A DNA stretch of 64,000 nucleotides from Pseudomonadota bacterium (lineage in GTDB: Bacteria; Pseudomonadota; Gammaproteobacteria; Xanthomonadales; Rhodanobacteraceae). The translations under genes were made by a program, and so were the position numbers. Below the pieces are notes generated by a model, which had not been told where the DNA came from, did not search any database, and worked only from the letters and a program-made list of their open reading frames with translations. Below are positions 1 to 9,119 of the stretch, piece by piece. Every line of letters starts with the position of its first letter. Position 1 is the stretch's first letter. The stretch spans positions 1 to 64,000 of the forward strand of contig JAFEFS010000091.1 in NCBI GenBank assembly GCA_018240465.1. Direction: 5' to 3'.

Positions 1-1040
1 ACATCGATCATGCCGAATGGCAGCCCGAGCTGCTGTACTTCCGCCGGCCGTCGTTCCTGCTCGAGCAAATCGCCGCGTCCGGCACGCCGGTCCACCAGAT
101 TCCGAAGAACAGCGCCATCGCCCCGAACTTCGTGCTGCGACTTGTCCGTTTCCTGCGCCGCGGCCGCTACGATGTCATCCACTGTTTTTCGCTGACTGCG
201 GAACTGTGGGTTTCGATCGCGCATGCGCTGGTGCGCCGCCCCGCGTTGATCGTCTCGATGCGCGACATGGGCGACATGTTGACGCCGCGGCAGTGGACGA
301 TCAAACGCGCCCTGTGCCGCAACGCCGACGCGATCATCTCGAACTCGCAGCGCGCCGCCGATAGGCTCGCGCGCGAGCTCGGTGGACGCCGGCCGATCGA
401 CGTCGTGCCGAACGGTATTGCGGCGCCGCGCCTGCTCGATGCCGGGCGGCGCGCCGAAATCCGCGCGACACTGCCGATCGCGCGCCGCGACGCTGTCGTC
501 GCGCTGTTCGTCGGCCGCCTCGCCACGCAGAAGAACGTCCCGCTGCTGCTCGATGCGATCGCCGGCCTGCCCGCAGCGCAGAGGCCCGAGCTGCTGCTCG
601 CCGGCAGCGGCCCGCTGCAGGCGCAGCTCGCGACCCAGGCCGACGCACTCGGCATCGCCGCGGACGTGTCCTTTCTCGGCGAGCGCAGCGACGTCGGCGA
701 TCTCATGCAGGCTGTCGACCTGCTGGTGCTGCCGTCGCTCGACGAAGGCTTGTCCAACGTGGTGCTCGAGGCAATGGCCTCGGGGCTGGCCGTCATCGCA
801 AGCCGCGTCGGCGGCAATCCCGAGGTCATCGTCGACGGCGAAAGCGGCTTGCTGTTCGACTCCGGCGACCGTACGGCGCTGATCGCGCATCTGCGCGCGC
901 TGATCGGCGACCGCACGCGCCGCGAAACGCTCGGCCGCGCCGCGCGCGAACGCATCGCCAACCACTACTCGATCGACGCACTGGTCGCGCGCACCTGTGC
1001 CATCTACCGGCGCGTGCTCGACGCGAAGGCTGTGCGATAA
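1..1040 (+). CDS. GT4-family glycosyltransferase (5' truncated by window edge)
   Basis: The reading frame is open from base 3 with no start codon or stop before it, so the gene begins left of the window; about 345 C-terminal residues are visible. The C-terminal half is a classic GT-B donor-binding domain: VALFVGRLATQKNVPLLLDA, then a DLLVLPSLDEGLSNVVLEAM segment carrying the E-x7-E type motif, as in GT4 retaining glycosyltransferases. It should transfer a sugar from a nucleotide donor onto the growing lipid-linked exopolysaccharide repeat at the cytoplasmic membrane. It is followed after 22 bases by an amidotransferase gene and is co-oriented with the EPS genes up to 7265. Donor and acceptor cannot be told from the sequence. 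Confidence 0.9.
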   Translation, partial: IDHAEWQPELLYFRRPSFLLEQIAASGTPVHQIPKNSAIAPNFVLRLVRFLRRGRYDVIHCFSLTAELWVSIAHALVRRPALIVSMRDMGDMLTPRQWTIKRALCRNADAIISNSQRAADRLARELGGRRPIDVVPNGIAAPRLLDAGRRAEIRATLPIARRDAVVALFVGRLATQKNVPLLLDAIAGLPAAQRPELLLAGSGPLQAQLATQADALGIAADVSFLGERSDVGDLMQAVDLLVLPSLDEGLSNVVLEAMASGLAVIASRVGGNPEVIVDGESGLLFDSGDRTALIAHLRALIGDRTRRETLGRAARERIANHYSIDALVARTCAIYRRVLDAKAVR

Positions 1041-1062
1041 TCTCGCCAAGGGAGTTATTGGA

Positions 1063-2868
1063 ATGAATCGAGTCACCGAACCGGGCATTGGCGCGGACCT
1101 GACCGGAGATTTCATCGTCGCGTTTGGTCCGCAGGCGAGCACGCTGCTTGCACCGCCGCCGGGATTCGCATGTGCCGCGCGAGCGCCGGGCGTGGTCGCG
1201 TGCGTGCGCGGCGACGTCGCGCACGGCACGGCGGCGGACGGCACCGGTTGGCTCGGCATGGCCGACCTCGTCGGCGGCGCGCACATTGATGCCGGCGCGA
1301 CCGCGCTGACCGGCGCGCCACCACAGGCGGACTGGCGCGGGCGTTTCGTGCAAGTGCTCTGGCGCCCGGCGGAAGACCGCGTGGTCGCATTGACCGACCA
1401 TTTTTCCACGTTGTCGCTCTATGCATTCGCGCACGGCGACACGCTGTTCCTCGCCAGCGATCTGCGCCTGCTAGCCGCGCTCGACGCATGCGCACGCGAG
1501 ATCGACCCGGTCGCGGTCTACCACTATCTCAACTTCGGCTGCTTTCCGGCGCCGGCCACGGTCGTGCGCGGCATTCACCGTGTCGAGCCGGGCACGCGCC
1601 TGATCTGGGAATGCGGCAAGCTCGCATTCGAGCGCTATTTCGTGCCCGAGTATGCCGAAGACGTTGCCGGCGACGACGACGCGCTCGCCGCGACCCTGCG
1701 CGAGCGCATCGTCGCCAGCGTGCACGACTACCGCCCCGCCGACGCCTGGGGCTGCTTCCTCTCCGGCGGCACCGACAGTTCCAGCATTGTCACGATCCTC
1801 TCGCGCCAGGGCGGAAAGCGCGTGCGCAGTTTCTCGATCGGCTTCGACGAGGACGGCTACGATGAACTCGGCTACGCCGGCATCGCCGCCGCAGCCTGCG
1901 GCGCCGAATCGATCAGCGCGCGCGTCGGTCGCGCACAGGCGATCGCGCTGGTCGAACGCGTGATCGACGCCTACGACCAGCCGTTCGGCAACGCCTCGGC
2001 GGTGCCGACGCTGGCCTGCGCCGATCTCGCCGCCGAACACGGCGGCACGCGTACGATGGTCGCCGGCGACGGCGGCGACGAAATCTTCGGCGGCAACGAA
2101 CGCTATGCGAAAGACCACGTGATGGAGACGTACTACCGGCTGCCGCGGCCGATAAGGGCGGTCGGCGCACTCGTGCGTCGCGCCGCGAGCGGCAGCCGCA
2201 GCCATTTCGTCAACCGCGTCGAGAACTTCTTCACGCGCGCGGCGCTGCCGAATCCGGACCGCTTCTATACCGACGATTCGTTCGCCTCCGACCACTACGT
2301 CGAGCTGCTCGACGCCGGCTTTCGTGCGCAGGTACCGCGTGACAGCTCGCTGGCCTGGATGCGCACGGTCTACGCGCTCGGCGGCACTGCCGCGCCGCTG
2401 CACCGGATCATGCGTCTGGACCTGCTCAATGCGATCGCGCAGAACGACCTGGTGAAAGTGCACGGCGCCTGCAAGGCGCGCGGCATCAGCGCGCGTTTCC
2501 CCTACCTGGACCCCGAGCTCGTGCGCTACACGGGGCGATTGCCGGCGCGCTACAAGGTGCGCGGCACGCACAAGCGTTACCTGTTCAAGCGTGCGATGGC
2601 CGGTATCCTGCCCGAAGCGGTGCTGCGCAAGAAGAAGCAGGGCTTCGGCTTGCCGACCGCGATCTGGTTGCGCCACGATGCGGCATTCCAGTCGATGGTA
2701 CGTGACGTGCTGTTCGACAGCCGTTCGCGCACGCGCGGCTGGTTTTCCGCACCGTTCATCGAGAAGCTGCTCGTCGAACACGGCAACGGCAGCTGGGACT
2801 ACTCGAACGAGATATGGCGCCTGCTCGTGCTCGAACTCTGGCTGAGGAAGCATCTCGATGGCCGCTGA
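1063..2868 (+). CDS. Asparagine synthetase-like amidotransferase lacking the N-terminal Cys
   Basis: A 601-residue protein with the two-domain asparagine synthetase layout. The C-terminal half has the PP-loop ATP site SGGTDSSS (about residues 234-241), the DGGDEIFGG segment and a terminal KKKQGFGLP-type segment. ATG 1063 is chosen over an upstream in-frame GTG at 997 because it follows a Shine-Dalgarno-like AAGGGAG and lies after the previous gene. The N-terminal domain resembles a class II glutaminase fold but begins MNRVTEPG and has no Cys at position 2, so it cannot use glutamine in the normal way. It probably makes an amide or other acyl-N bond using ammonia or an amine, or works with the Cys-bearing paralogue at 4057. 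It overlaps the next gene by 11 bases. Such pairs occur in exosortase-A type EPS loci; the substrate is unknown. Confidence 0.88.
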   Translation: MNRVTEPGIGADLTGDFIVAFGPQASTLLAPPPGFACAARAPGVVACVRGDVAHGTAADGTGWLGMADLVGGAHIDAGATALTGAPPQADWRGRFVQVLWRPAEDRVVALTDHFSTLSLYAFAHGDTLFLASDLRLLAALDACAREIDPVAVYHYLNFGCFPAPATVVRGIHRVEPGTRLIWECGKLAFERYFVPEYAEDVAGDDDALAATLRERIVASVHDYRPADAWGCFLSGGTDSSSIVTILSRQGGKRVRSFSIGFDEDGYDELGYAGIAAAACGAESISARVGRAQAIALVERVIDAYDQPFGNASAVPTLACADLAAEHGGTRTMVAGDGGDEIFGGNERYAKDHVMETYYRLPRPIRAVGALVRRAASGSRSHFVNRVENFFTRAALPNPDRFYTDDSFASDHYVELLDAGFRAQVPRDSSLAWMRTVYALGGTAAPLHRIMRLDLLNAIAQNDLVKVHGACKARGISARFPYLDPELVRYTGRLPARYKVRGTHKRYLFKRAMAGILPEAVLRKKKQGFGLPTAIWLRHDAAFQSMVRDVLFDSRSRTRGWFSAPFIEKLLVEHGNGSWDYSNEIWRLLVLELWLRKHLDGR

Positions 2869-4057
2869 ACCGCGCCCGTTGCGCGTGCTGATGGTCCTCG
2901 ACAGCTGCTATCCGGCGGTCGGTGGCGGCGGTGCGGAATCGCAGGTGCGCACGCTCGCGCTGCACCTGAAGCGCATCGGCCAGCGTGCGACCATTCTGAC
3001 GCCGCGCGTGCCGCACGGCCGGCAGGTGACGATCGAACGCATCGAAGGCATACCGGTAGTGCGCATCCGGTATCCGTTCGTGCGCGGCATCGGCAGCCTC
3101 GTGTTGTGGGCGCGCTTCGTCACATTTCTGTCCGTGCACGGCCGCCGCTACGACGCCTGGCACGCGCACATCGCACACTATCTCGCCGCGCTCGCAGCGG
3201 TCGTCGGGGCGATGCTTGGCAAGCCGGTCGTGCTGAAGGTTTCCGGCTGGTGGGAACTCAAGCGCGGCGTACTCGACCCGCAGAAGGGCTTGCTTGCGGC
3301 GTTGGCGCGGCGCGGGCTGCGCAAAGCGAGCGCGGTACAGGCGATCAGCCGCCGCATCGGCGCCGAGCTGGCACACAACGGATTCCCGGCGGAGCGCATC
3401 GTTGCGCTGCCGAACGCCGTGGATACGTCGCGTTTCGGCGCGACGCGTCCGCCGCGAAACGACGCCGCACCGACCTTCCTCTTCGTCGGCCGTCTCGTTG
3501 CCGAGAAGGGGCTCGACACCCTGTTCGGCGCCTGGGCCGACGCGTTCGGCACGAGCGCGAAGGCACGCCTGCTGCTGGTCGGCGACGGTGCGCTGCGCGA
3601 ACCGTTGCTCGCGCAGGCGAAGACTAGCGGCATCGCCGCACAGATCGAGTTTCTCGGCCATCGCAGCAACGTCGAAGAATTTGCCGCCGCCGCCGACATC
3701 GGCGTGCTGCCATCGACGATCGAAGGCCTTTCCAACTCGCTGCTCGAATTCATGGCCTCGGGCCTGCCGACGATCGCCAGCCGCGTCAGCGGCAGCGAGG
3801 ACATGGTGATTCCCGGCAACAACGGCTGGCTGTTCGACGTCGGCGACCGCACGCAGCTGGCGCACTGCCTGCTCGAGGCCGCATCGATGGATCGCACGCG
3901 CTTGCGTCAACTCGGCGCCGCTGCGCGCGCGCGCATCGCGCACGTGGCTGGCCTCGATAACGTGGTCGGCAAATTGCTCGCGCTGTACCGTGGCACGCGG
4001 CCGGCGGAATTGTGCGATGCCGCTGTCGTCGAGCCGACTTCGCCGGGAGGTGTCTGA
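2858..4057 (+). CDS. GT4-family glycosyltransferase
   Basis: A 399-residue GT-B glycosyltransferase. The N-terminal domain starts RVLMVLDSCYPAVGGGGAES, the glycine-rich loop typical of the GT4 acceptor domain. The donor-binding half has FLFVGRLVAEKGLDTLFGAW and DIGVLPSTIEGLSNSLLEFM. The start ATG lies inside the 3' end of the preceding amidotransferase gene and its stop TGA shares an A with the next ATG, so the three genes are translationally coupled. It presumably adds one sugar of the exopolysaccharide repeat unit on the cytoplasmic side of the inner membrane. The sugar specificity cannot be inferred. Confidence 0.9.
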   Translation: MAAEPRPLRVLMVLDSCYPAVGGGGAESQVRTLALHLKRIGQRATILTPRVPHGRQVTIERIEGIPVVRIRYPFVRGIGSLVLWARFVTFLSVHGRRYDAWHAHIAHYLAALAAVVGAMLGKPVVLKVSGWWELKRGVLDPQKGLLAALARRGLRKASAVQAISRRIGAELAHNGFPAERIVALPNAVDTSRFGATRPPRNDAAPTFLFVGRLVAEKGLDTLFGAWADAFGTSAKARLLLVGDGALREPLLAQAKTSGIAAQIEFLGHRSNVEEFAAAADIGVLPSTIEGLSNSLLEFMASGLPTIASRVSGSEDMVIPGNNGWLFDVGDRTQLAHCLLEAASMDRTRLRQLGAAARARIAHVAGLDNVVGKLLALYRGTRPAELCDAAVVEPTSPGGV

Positions 4058-5937
4058 TGTGCGGCATCGTCGGCATCGTGTCCGCACCGGGTCGCCGGCC
4101 GCCGTCCGCCACGGTCGGCCAAGCGATGAACGACGCGATCCGCCATCGCGGGCCGGACGACCAGGGCTTGCATATCGACGAGCAGGCGCTGATCGCGATG
4201 CGCCGCCTGGCTATCATCGACCTCGCCAGCGGCCACCAGCCGATGCAGAGCGAGGACGGCGCCGTCCATATCGTTTTCAACGGCGAGATCTACAACTACC
4301 GCGAGCTGCGCGCGCAACTCGTCGCGCGCGGGCATCGCTTCGCCACGCAGTCGGACACCGAAGTCATCCTGCGCGGCTATCTCGAATACGGCGCGGCGTG
4401 CTTCGAGAAACTCAACGGCATGTACGCGATCGCGTTGTGGGACAGGCGCACGCGCAGCCTGCTGCTGGCGCGCGACCGCTTCGGCGAAAAGCCCCTGTTC
4501 TATCAGGACGACGGCGAACGCCTCGTGTTCGCAAGCGAACTGAAATCGCTGATCGAAATGCCCGGTTTCGCGCGCACGATCGACCCGGCCGCGGTGCGTG
4601 CGTACGTGACCTTCGGCTACGTGCCGAACCCCGGCAGCATCTTCGCCAACGTGCGCAAGCTGCCGCCGGCGCACTACCTCGTCTACCGCGACGGCCGCAG
4701 CGAACTGCACCGCTACTGGTCGCTGGCGCGGAACGGCGTGAGCGCGACCGACGAGCGCGAAGCCGAAGACCTGCTGGCGACGAAACTCGATGAAGCGGTG
4801 TCGAGCCGGCTCGTCTCCGACGTGCCGTTCGGCGCGTTCCTGAGCGGCGGGCTCGATTCGAGCGTCGTCGTCGCGCTGATGAGCAGGCACCTGTCGCAGC
4901 CGGTGCAGACGTTCTCGATCGGCTTCCGCGAGCAGGCCTACAACGAGCTCTCCGACGCCCGCCGCGTCGCGCGGCATCTCGGCACCGAGCATCACGAACT
5001 CGTCGTCGAGCCGGACGCGGTCGCGCTGTTGCAGCAGTTGGTCTGGTATCTCGATGAACCATTCGCCGATGCGTCGGCCGTGCCGACCTTCCTCGTCGCG
5101 CAGCTCGCGCGCACGAAGGTAAAGATGGTACTGACCGGCGACGGCGGCGACGAGGCGTTCGGCGGCTACGATCGCTACCTGCGCTTCCTCAAGCTGCAGG
5201 GCCTTGGTGCCGCGCGACCACTGGCGTCGCTCGCCGCACGCACGGCCGGCAGCATCCTGCCTGGAGCGAACGGTTATCGCCTGCGCCGCATCGGCGAACG
5301 CCTGCGCCAGGAGTTCCCGGACAGCTACCTCAGCGGCGTTGCGCTGACCTCACCGGATTTGTCGGCCGCGCTGCTCGGCGAAGCCGGCGGGCGCAATCGC
5401 TACGAAGGCCTGCACCTCGACACCGCCGCGCTCGCACGTCTCGGCGATCTCGACCGCGCCGTCGCGATCGATTTCGCGAGCTATCTGCCCGACGACATCC
5501 TGGTCAAGCTCGACCGCATGGCGATGGCGAATTCGCTGGAAGGCCGCTCGCCGCTGCTCGACCATCGCCTCGTCGAATTCGCGGTCAACCTGCCGCCGTC
5601 GCTGCGCGTTCGCGGCGGCCGCGGCAAGCACCTGCTGCGCCGCGTTGCCGCGCGCTGGCTGCCGCCGGACGTGCTGGCCAAGCCGAAACAGGGTTTCGGC
5701 ATTCCGCTGGCCGAGTGGTTCCGTGGCCCGTTGCGCGAACTCGCCGAGGACACGTTGGCGAGCCGCGCGTTCCGCGAACGCGGCATGCTCGATCCAGGCG
5801 CCGCGCGCCACTGCCTCGACCGCCACCTCGCCCATGCCGCCGACATGAGCGAAACATTGTGGGTGATCCTCTCGCTGGAACTGTGGTGTCGACGCTTCCT
5901 CGACGCACCCGCGCCGGCAGCGACGACTGTTGCCTGA
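4057..5937 (+). CDS. Glutamine-dependent asparagine synthetase-like amidotransferase, exosortase-A/EPS type
   Basis: A 626-residue complete class II amidotransferase. ATG 4057 gives the N-terminus MCGIVGIVSAPG with the catalytic Cys2; a GGGAGG Shine-Dalgarno ends 6 bases upstream, and an earlier in-frame start at 4012 would bury the Cys, so it was rejected. The glutaminase domain has RHRGPDDQG and FNGEIYNYRELR; the synthetase domain has the PP-loop LSGGLDSSVV and TGDGGDEAFGGYDRY. The length and layout match the exosortase-A system amidotransferase 1 family rather than housekeeping AsnB (about 550 residues). It should amidate a sugar-acid or amino-acid group of the polysaccharide. It sits between a glycosyltransferase and the ligase-like gene, sharing one base with the former. 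Confidence 0.92.
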   Translation: MCGIVGIVSAPGRRPPSATVGQAMNDAIRHRGPDDQGLHIDEQALIAMRRLAIIDLASGHQPMQSEDGAVHIVFNGEIYNYRELRAQLVARGHRFATQSDTEVILRGYLEYGAACFEKLNGMYAIALWDRRTRSLLLARDRFGEKPLFYQDDGERLVFASELKSLIEMPGFARTIDPAAVRAYVTFGYVPNPGSIFANVRKLPPAHYLVYRDGRSELHRYWSLARNGVSATDEREAEDLLATKLDEAVSSRLVSDVPFGAFLSGGLDSSVVVALMSRHLSQPVQTFSIGFREQAYNELSDARRVARHLGTEHHELVVEPDAVALLQQLVWYLDEPFADASAVPTFLVAQLARTKVKMVLTGDGGDEAFGGYDRYLRFLKLQGLGAARPLASLAARTAGSILPGANGYRLRRIGERLRQEFPDSYLSGVALTSPDLSAALLGEAGGRNRYEGLHLDTAALARLGDLDRAVAIDFASYLPDDILVKLDRMAMANSLEGRSPLLDHRLVEFAVNLPPSLRVRGGRGKHLLRRVAARWLPPDVLAKPKQGFGIPLAEWFRGPLRELAEDTLASRAFRERGMLDPGAARHCLDRHLAHAADMSETLWVILSLELWCRRFLDAPAPAATTVA

Positions 5938-5954
5938 GACGGAGCGAGACGGCC

Positions 5955-7265
5955 ATGCTGCGCTTTCTTCTGATCCTGCAAATCGTCTACAGCGTCTACC
6001 AGGACCACTACACGATCGAGACTGGCATCCCCGGCATCAATCTGCCGAACCTGCTGTTTCTGGTCACGCTGTTCCTGATCGCGACAGGCAACAAGGACGC
6101 GGAACCGGCGCAGCCCGCGCGTTTGCGCAGGCCGCTGCTGTTGTTCTTCGCCGCGCTGACGATCGGCTTCGTGATCGCTCAGATGCGCGCACCGGGCGAC
6201 CTGATGGTCGACATCACCTACCTGAAGAGTGCGATCTTCTCGCCGCTGCTGTACTTCCTCTACCTGCGCTGCAAACAGGACTTCAAGACCACGCGCCTGT
6301 TGGTCATCGTCGTCGCCGCGGTCGCCGCCATCGCGGCCGTGCAGGCGGTGCGGCAGGGTCTCGACTACGGCCTCGGCAACTACAACGAGACGCATCGCGC
6401 GACCGGCCCGTTCGGTTCGAACATCAGCAACGCGAACCGTGCCGGCGTCTACTTCGCGATGTTCCTGCCAATGTTCATTGCGATCGCGCTGTTCTTCCGC
6501 CAGTTCTGGTGGCGGTTGATCGCGCTTGGCTGCGTCGGCCTGCTCGCGTTCGGGTTGCTCGTCACCTATTCGCGACAATCGTATTTCATCGCGCTGCTCG
6601 GACTCACGGTGCTGCTGCTCCGGCGCAATGTCGTGCTCGCGGTCGTCATCGGCGTGAGTCTGGTCTCGCTGGCCGGCTACCTGCCCGAGAGCGTGACGCA
6701 GCGCGTCGCCGAGACGGAACAGCACGGCAAGCACGGCGAGGCGGAAGTCGACGAAAGCACCGCAAGCCGCTGGGAAATCTGGGCCGGTGCGATGGAAATG
6801 TGGAAGGCAAACCCCCTCGGCGTCGGCCTCAACCGCTTCAAGACGGAGATCGGCAACTATTCGAGCTTCAAACACTACGACGCGCACAACTTCTACGTCT
6901 TGACCCTCGCAGAACTCGGCCCGCAAGGCCTGTTCGCGCTGTTGCTGCTGTGGCGCGCACTGTTCTCGCTCGGTGCGTCCCTGCGCAGGGCGGCGCCGAC
7001 CGACAACGCCGAAGCGCGTGCGCTCGCGTTCGGCTTCAGCGTCGCGACGTTGGATGCGGCCGCCGGTTGTTTGTATGGCAGTCCATTCCTCCAGGGCCCG
7101 GTGATGGCCAGTTACTGGATTCTTTGCGGCCTGCTCGAACGCTACTTCCACCTGTTGCGCGAACGGACCGATGCCGGCGCGACGCCGGCTGGTGCGCCCC
7201 CGCAGCCCGTGCTTGCGGCGCGCTATCCGCTCGCCGCGCGCACACTGCCGAGAGAACGTAAATGA
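5955..7265 (+). CDS. O-antigen ligase-like (Wzy_C) membrane protein, exosortase-A associated type
   Basis: A 436-residue polytopic membrane protein starting MLRFLLILQIVYSVYQDHYT, with a run of hydrophobic segments and a large periplasmic loop near residues 250-310 (the charged ETEQHGKHGEAEVDE and the following SRWEIWAGAMEMWKANPLGV). The H-x-N motif HYDAHNFYV that follows is characteristic of O-antigen ligases and polymerases. ATG 5955 is preceded by GGAG; an upstream in-frame start at 5715 would overlap the previous gene by over 200 bases and was rejected. The family joins or polymerises lipid-linked glycans in the periplasm. It is the last gene of the tight plus-strand run. Whether it is a polymerase, or a ligase for proteins or lipid, is not decidable here. 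Confidence 0.87.
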   Translation: MLRFLLILQIVYSVYQDHYTIETGIPGINLPNLLFLVTLFLIATGNKDAEPAQPARLRRPLLLFFAALTIGFVIAQMRAPGDLMVDITYLKSAIFSPLLYFLYLRCKQDFKTTRLLVIVVAAVAAIAAVQAVRQGLDYGLGNYNETHRATGPFGSNISNANRAGVYFAMFLPMFIAIALFFRQFWWRLIALGCVGLLAFGLLVTYSRQSYFIALLGLTVLLLRRNVVLAVVIGVSLVSLAGYLPESVTQRVAETEQHGKHGEAEVDESTASRWEIWAGAMEMWKANPLGVGLNRFKTEIGNYSSFKHYDAHNFYVLTLAELGPQGLFALLLLWRALFSLGASLRRAAPTDNAEARALAFGFSVATLDAAAGCLYGSPFLQGPVMASYWILCGLLERYFHLLRERTDAGATPAGAPPQPVLAARYPLAARTLPRERK

Positions 7266-7286
7266 GCCGGATCCTGCCTTGCGCCT

Positions 7287-7315
7287 TTCAAAAATCGACA
7301 TGACTCTGCTATCTT
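7287..7315 (+). promoter_or_regulatory. Candidate sigma-70 promoter for the acyltransferase gene
   Basis: TTCAAA at 7287-7292, a 17-base spacer, then an extended minus-10 TGC-TATCTT ending at 7315. It lies in the 199-base gap after the ligase-like gene and would leave a leader of about 140 bases before GTG 7465. The minus-35 matches the consensus only 4 of 6. Confidence 0.35.
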
Positions 7316-7464
7316 GATCGGCGCGTTCCTGGATGTCCGCTGCTCCGCCCCGCTGCCGGAAAGCACGTCCGTCTGAGCGCCGATACTTCACAAAATACTC
7401 GGCATGACCTTCTCGTGCGGGGGAGCCGCCCGGGCCAGAGCCACAAAACGCAGGCCAAATTGCC

Positions 7465-8529
7465 GTGCAAGATGACCGGGTCAATGAAATCGACTTGCTG
7501 CGCTTCCTGGCGGCGCTGTCCGTAGTTTTTTTCCACTACTCGTTCCGGGGATACGCCGCGGATTCCCTGTCCGTGATGCCCTACCCAATGCTGGCTCCGG
7601 TATCCAAATACGGCTACTTCGGAGTTGAGTTGTTTTTCATGATCAGCGGCTTCGTCATCCTGATGACCGCGGCCAGTGGCAGCCTGCGCGGCTTCATCGT
7701 TTCACGCATCGTTCGACTCTACCCGGCTTTCTGGGCCTGCTGCACGATTACCTTTGTCATTACCATCGCCGTGGGCGCGCCGCGCTACTTCGCGTCGTTT
7801 GGCCAATATCTGGCCAACATGACCATGCTGAGCGGATTTTTCAACGTGCCTTCCATTGACGGCGTGTATTGGTCGCTGTTCGTTGAAATCCGGTTTTATC
7901 TGATGGTTGCAGTCTTGTTGACATTCGGAATGATAGAGAAGGCGCAGATTTTCATCGTGGGCTGGATAATTTGCTCGATACTTCTGGAAATATTCCCGGT
8001 CGAAAGATTGCAAACACTGCTGATTACGGAATATTCCCCGTATTTTGCCGCCGGCGCGACGTATTTCCTGATCTGGAAGAACGGATTTTCCGCGGCGAGG
8101 ATTGCAACAATTTCAACCGCATGGGGATTGGCCGTGTATCAGTCCTTGAGAGGATTGAAGGGTTTTGTGGCCCATTTCCATACCGACATGAACGGCTGGA
8201 TAGTCGCCATGATAGTCACGACCTTCTTCGTCGTGATGCTGCTGGTCGCGCTGCGTCGTACCGGGCTGTTTGGCAGAACCCGCTGGCTTCTGCTCGGCTC
8301 TCTCACTTACCCTCTGTATCTCCTGCATCAGCATATCGGCTACATCGTTTTCAATGCGGCGTATCCAGCCATCAACAAGCATCTGCTTTTTTGGGGGACG
8401 ATCATGGCCGTAGTAGCTTTGGCACATGCGGTACATGTTCTGATCGAAAAGCCGATCTCCTCTCCGATGAAGGCTGCCCTGAACAGGCTTTCGGATCGCG
8501 TTCAACGCCTGGCTTTGCGCTCGAACTGA
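7465..8529 (+). CDS. Acyltransferase family 3 (OafA/YrhL-like) membrane protein
   Basis: A 354-residue integral membrane acyltransferase. The N-terminus DRVNEIDLLRFLAALSVVFFH carries the family R-x10-H catalytic pattern, followed by FGVELFFMISGFVI and about ten hydrophobic segments. GTG 7465 is the only start between the upstream in-frame stop (7405) and the conserved N-terminus; no good Shine-Dalgarno is visible. The family transfers acetyl or other short acyl groups to extracytoplasmic sugars, so it likely acylates the exopolysaccharide. The gene is clearly AT-richer than its neighbours (about half G+C in the middle of the gene against roughly two-thirds around it). It is flanked by non-coding stretches, which suggests later acquisition. 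Confidence 0.9.
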   Translation: MQDDRVNEIDLLRFLAALSVVFFHYSFRGYAADSLSVMPYPMLAPVSKYGYFGVELFFMISGFVILMTAASGSLRGFIVSRIVRLYPAFWACCTITFVITIAVGAPRYFASFGQYLANMTMLSGFFNVPSIDGVYWSLFVEIRFYLMVAVLLTFGMIEKAQIFIVGWIICSILLEIFPVERLQTLLITEYSPYFAAGATYFLIWKNGFSAARIATISTAWGLAVYQSLRGLKGFVAHFHTDMNGWIVAMIVTTFFVVMLLVALRRTGLFGRTRWLLLGSLTYPLYLLHQHIGYIVFNAAYPAINKHLLFWGTIMAVVALAHAVHVLIEKPISSPMKAALNRLSDRVQRLALRSN

Positions 8530-9119
8530 ACGGCGATTCCGGTATGCGAGGGTGAGATGTCCGCCACTCGGCGCTCACTCCTGTCGACAACTCCGATGCC
8601 CTGGCCACATCATGAAGCTCGTCCTGCGGTGAACTGCCGTGAGCCAATGCCCAACCACGTACGTCAATTTTGAATCGGCGCCCAGACAGCGTGCCTCAAC
8701 TCGATTGGCCCCGCGGCAGCGGGTACCGTGGCACTGAACCCCGTGTCGACGCCCGAAATCGAAAAGCTGATGCTCGTGCACACGCCGCCGCAGTGGCTGG
8801 TCGAGGCGCCCGCATTGCGCCGGCGCGATTGCCTGTTGCCGGCGCGACGTGGAACGCCGAGCGTGAATGCCGACGTGCGGCTGGCCACGTGAACAATCAA
8901 GGCGTACCCGGGCGCGGACCTGTGCGTGCCGCATCGCGGCGTCCCTGAAGCGCGCTGATTCCTGCAGCACATCGCCCTTGCACGCAGATCTCGACCGACG
9001 GAGTCCGGGAGCACGCGCCGCGTGCAACACGCCGAGTGTGCAGTTGACGTTCATACGGCGGAAGACGGACGCGACCGACCGGCATCAGCGGCTTGGTCAT
9101 GATCGCGGGAATCCAGCGA
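8530..9119. other. 590-base non-coding stretch with possible decayed coding remnants
   Basis: No convincing gene lies between the acyltransferase and the convergent GT2 gene. Several short frames are open on both strands. One plus-strand frame, stop to stop at 8674-8892, reads like coding sequence (it includes EIEKLMLVHTPPQWLVEAPA) but has no plausible start or full domain. A minus-strand frame at 8664-9014 is likewise unrecognised. The stretch is best seen as degraded sequence next to the acquired-looking acyltransferase gene. No terminal repeats or transposase motifs were seen. Confidence 0.4.

Noticed and set aside
1471..2853. 460-codon minus-strand open frame opposite the first amidotransferase
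   Set aside because: It is a shadow of a well-supported gene and has no recognisable motif.
5481..7484. 667-codon minus-strand open frame opposite the amidotransferase and ligase-like genes
   Set aside because: It is a high-G+C shadow: composition is Arg/Gln/Asp-rich and low-complexity, no domain is recognisable, and it crosses two well-supported genes.
8674..8892. Faint resemblance of a short frame to the N-terminus of MiaE-type tRNA hydroxylases
   Set aside because: Only a few residues agree and the iron ligands are absent; not enough to call a pseudogene of that family.
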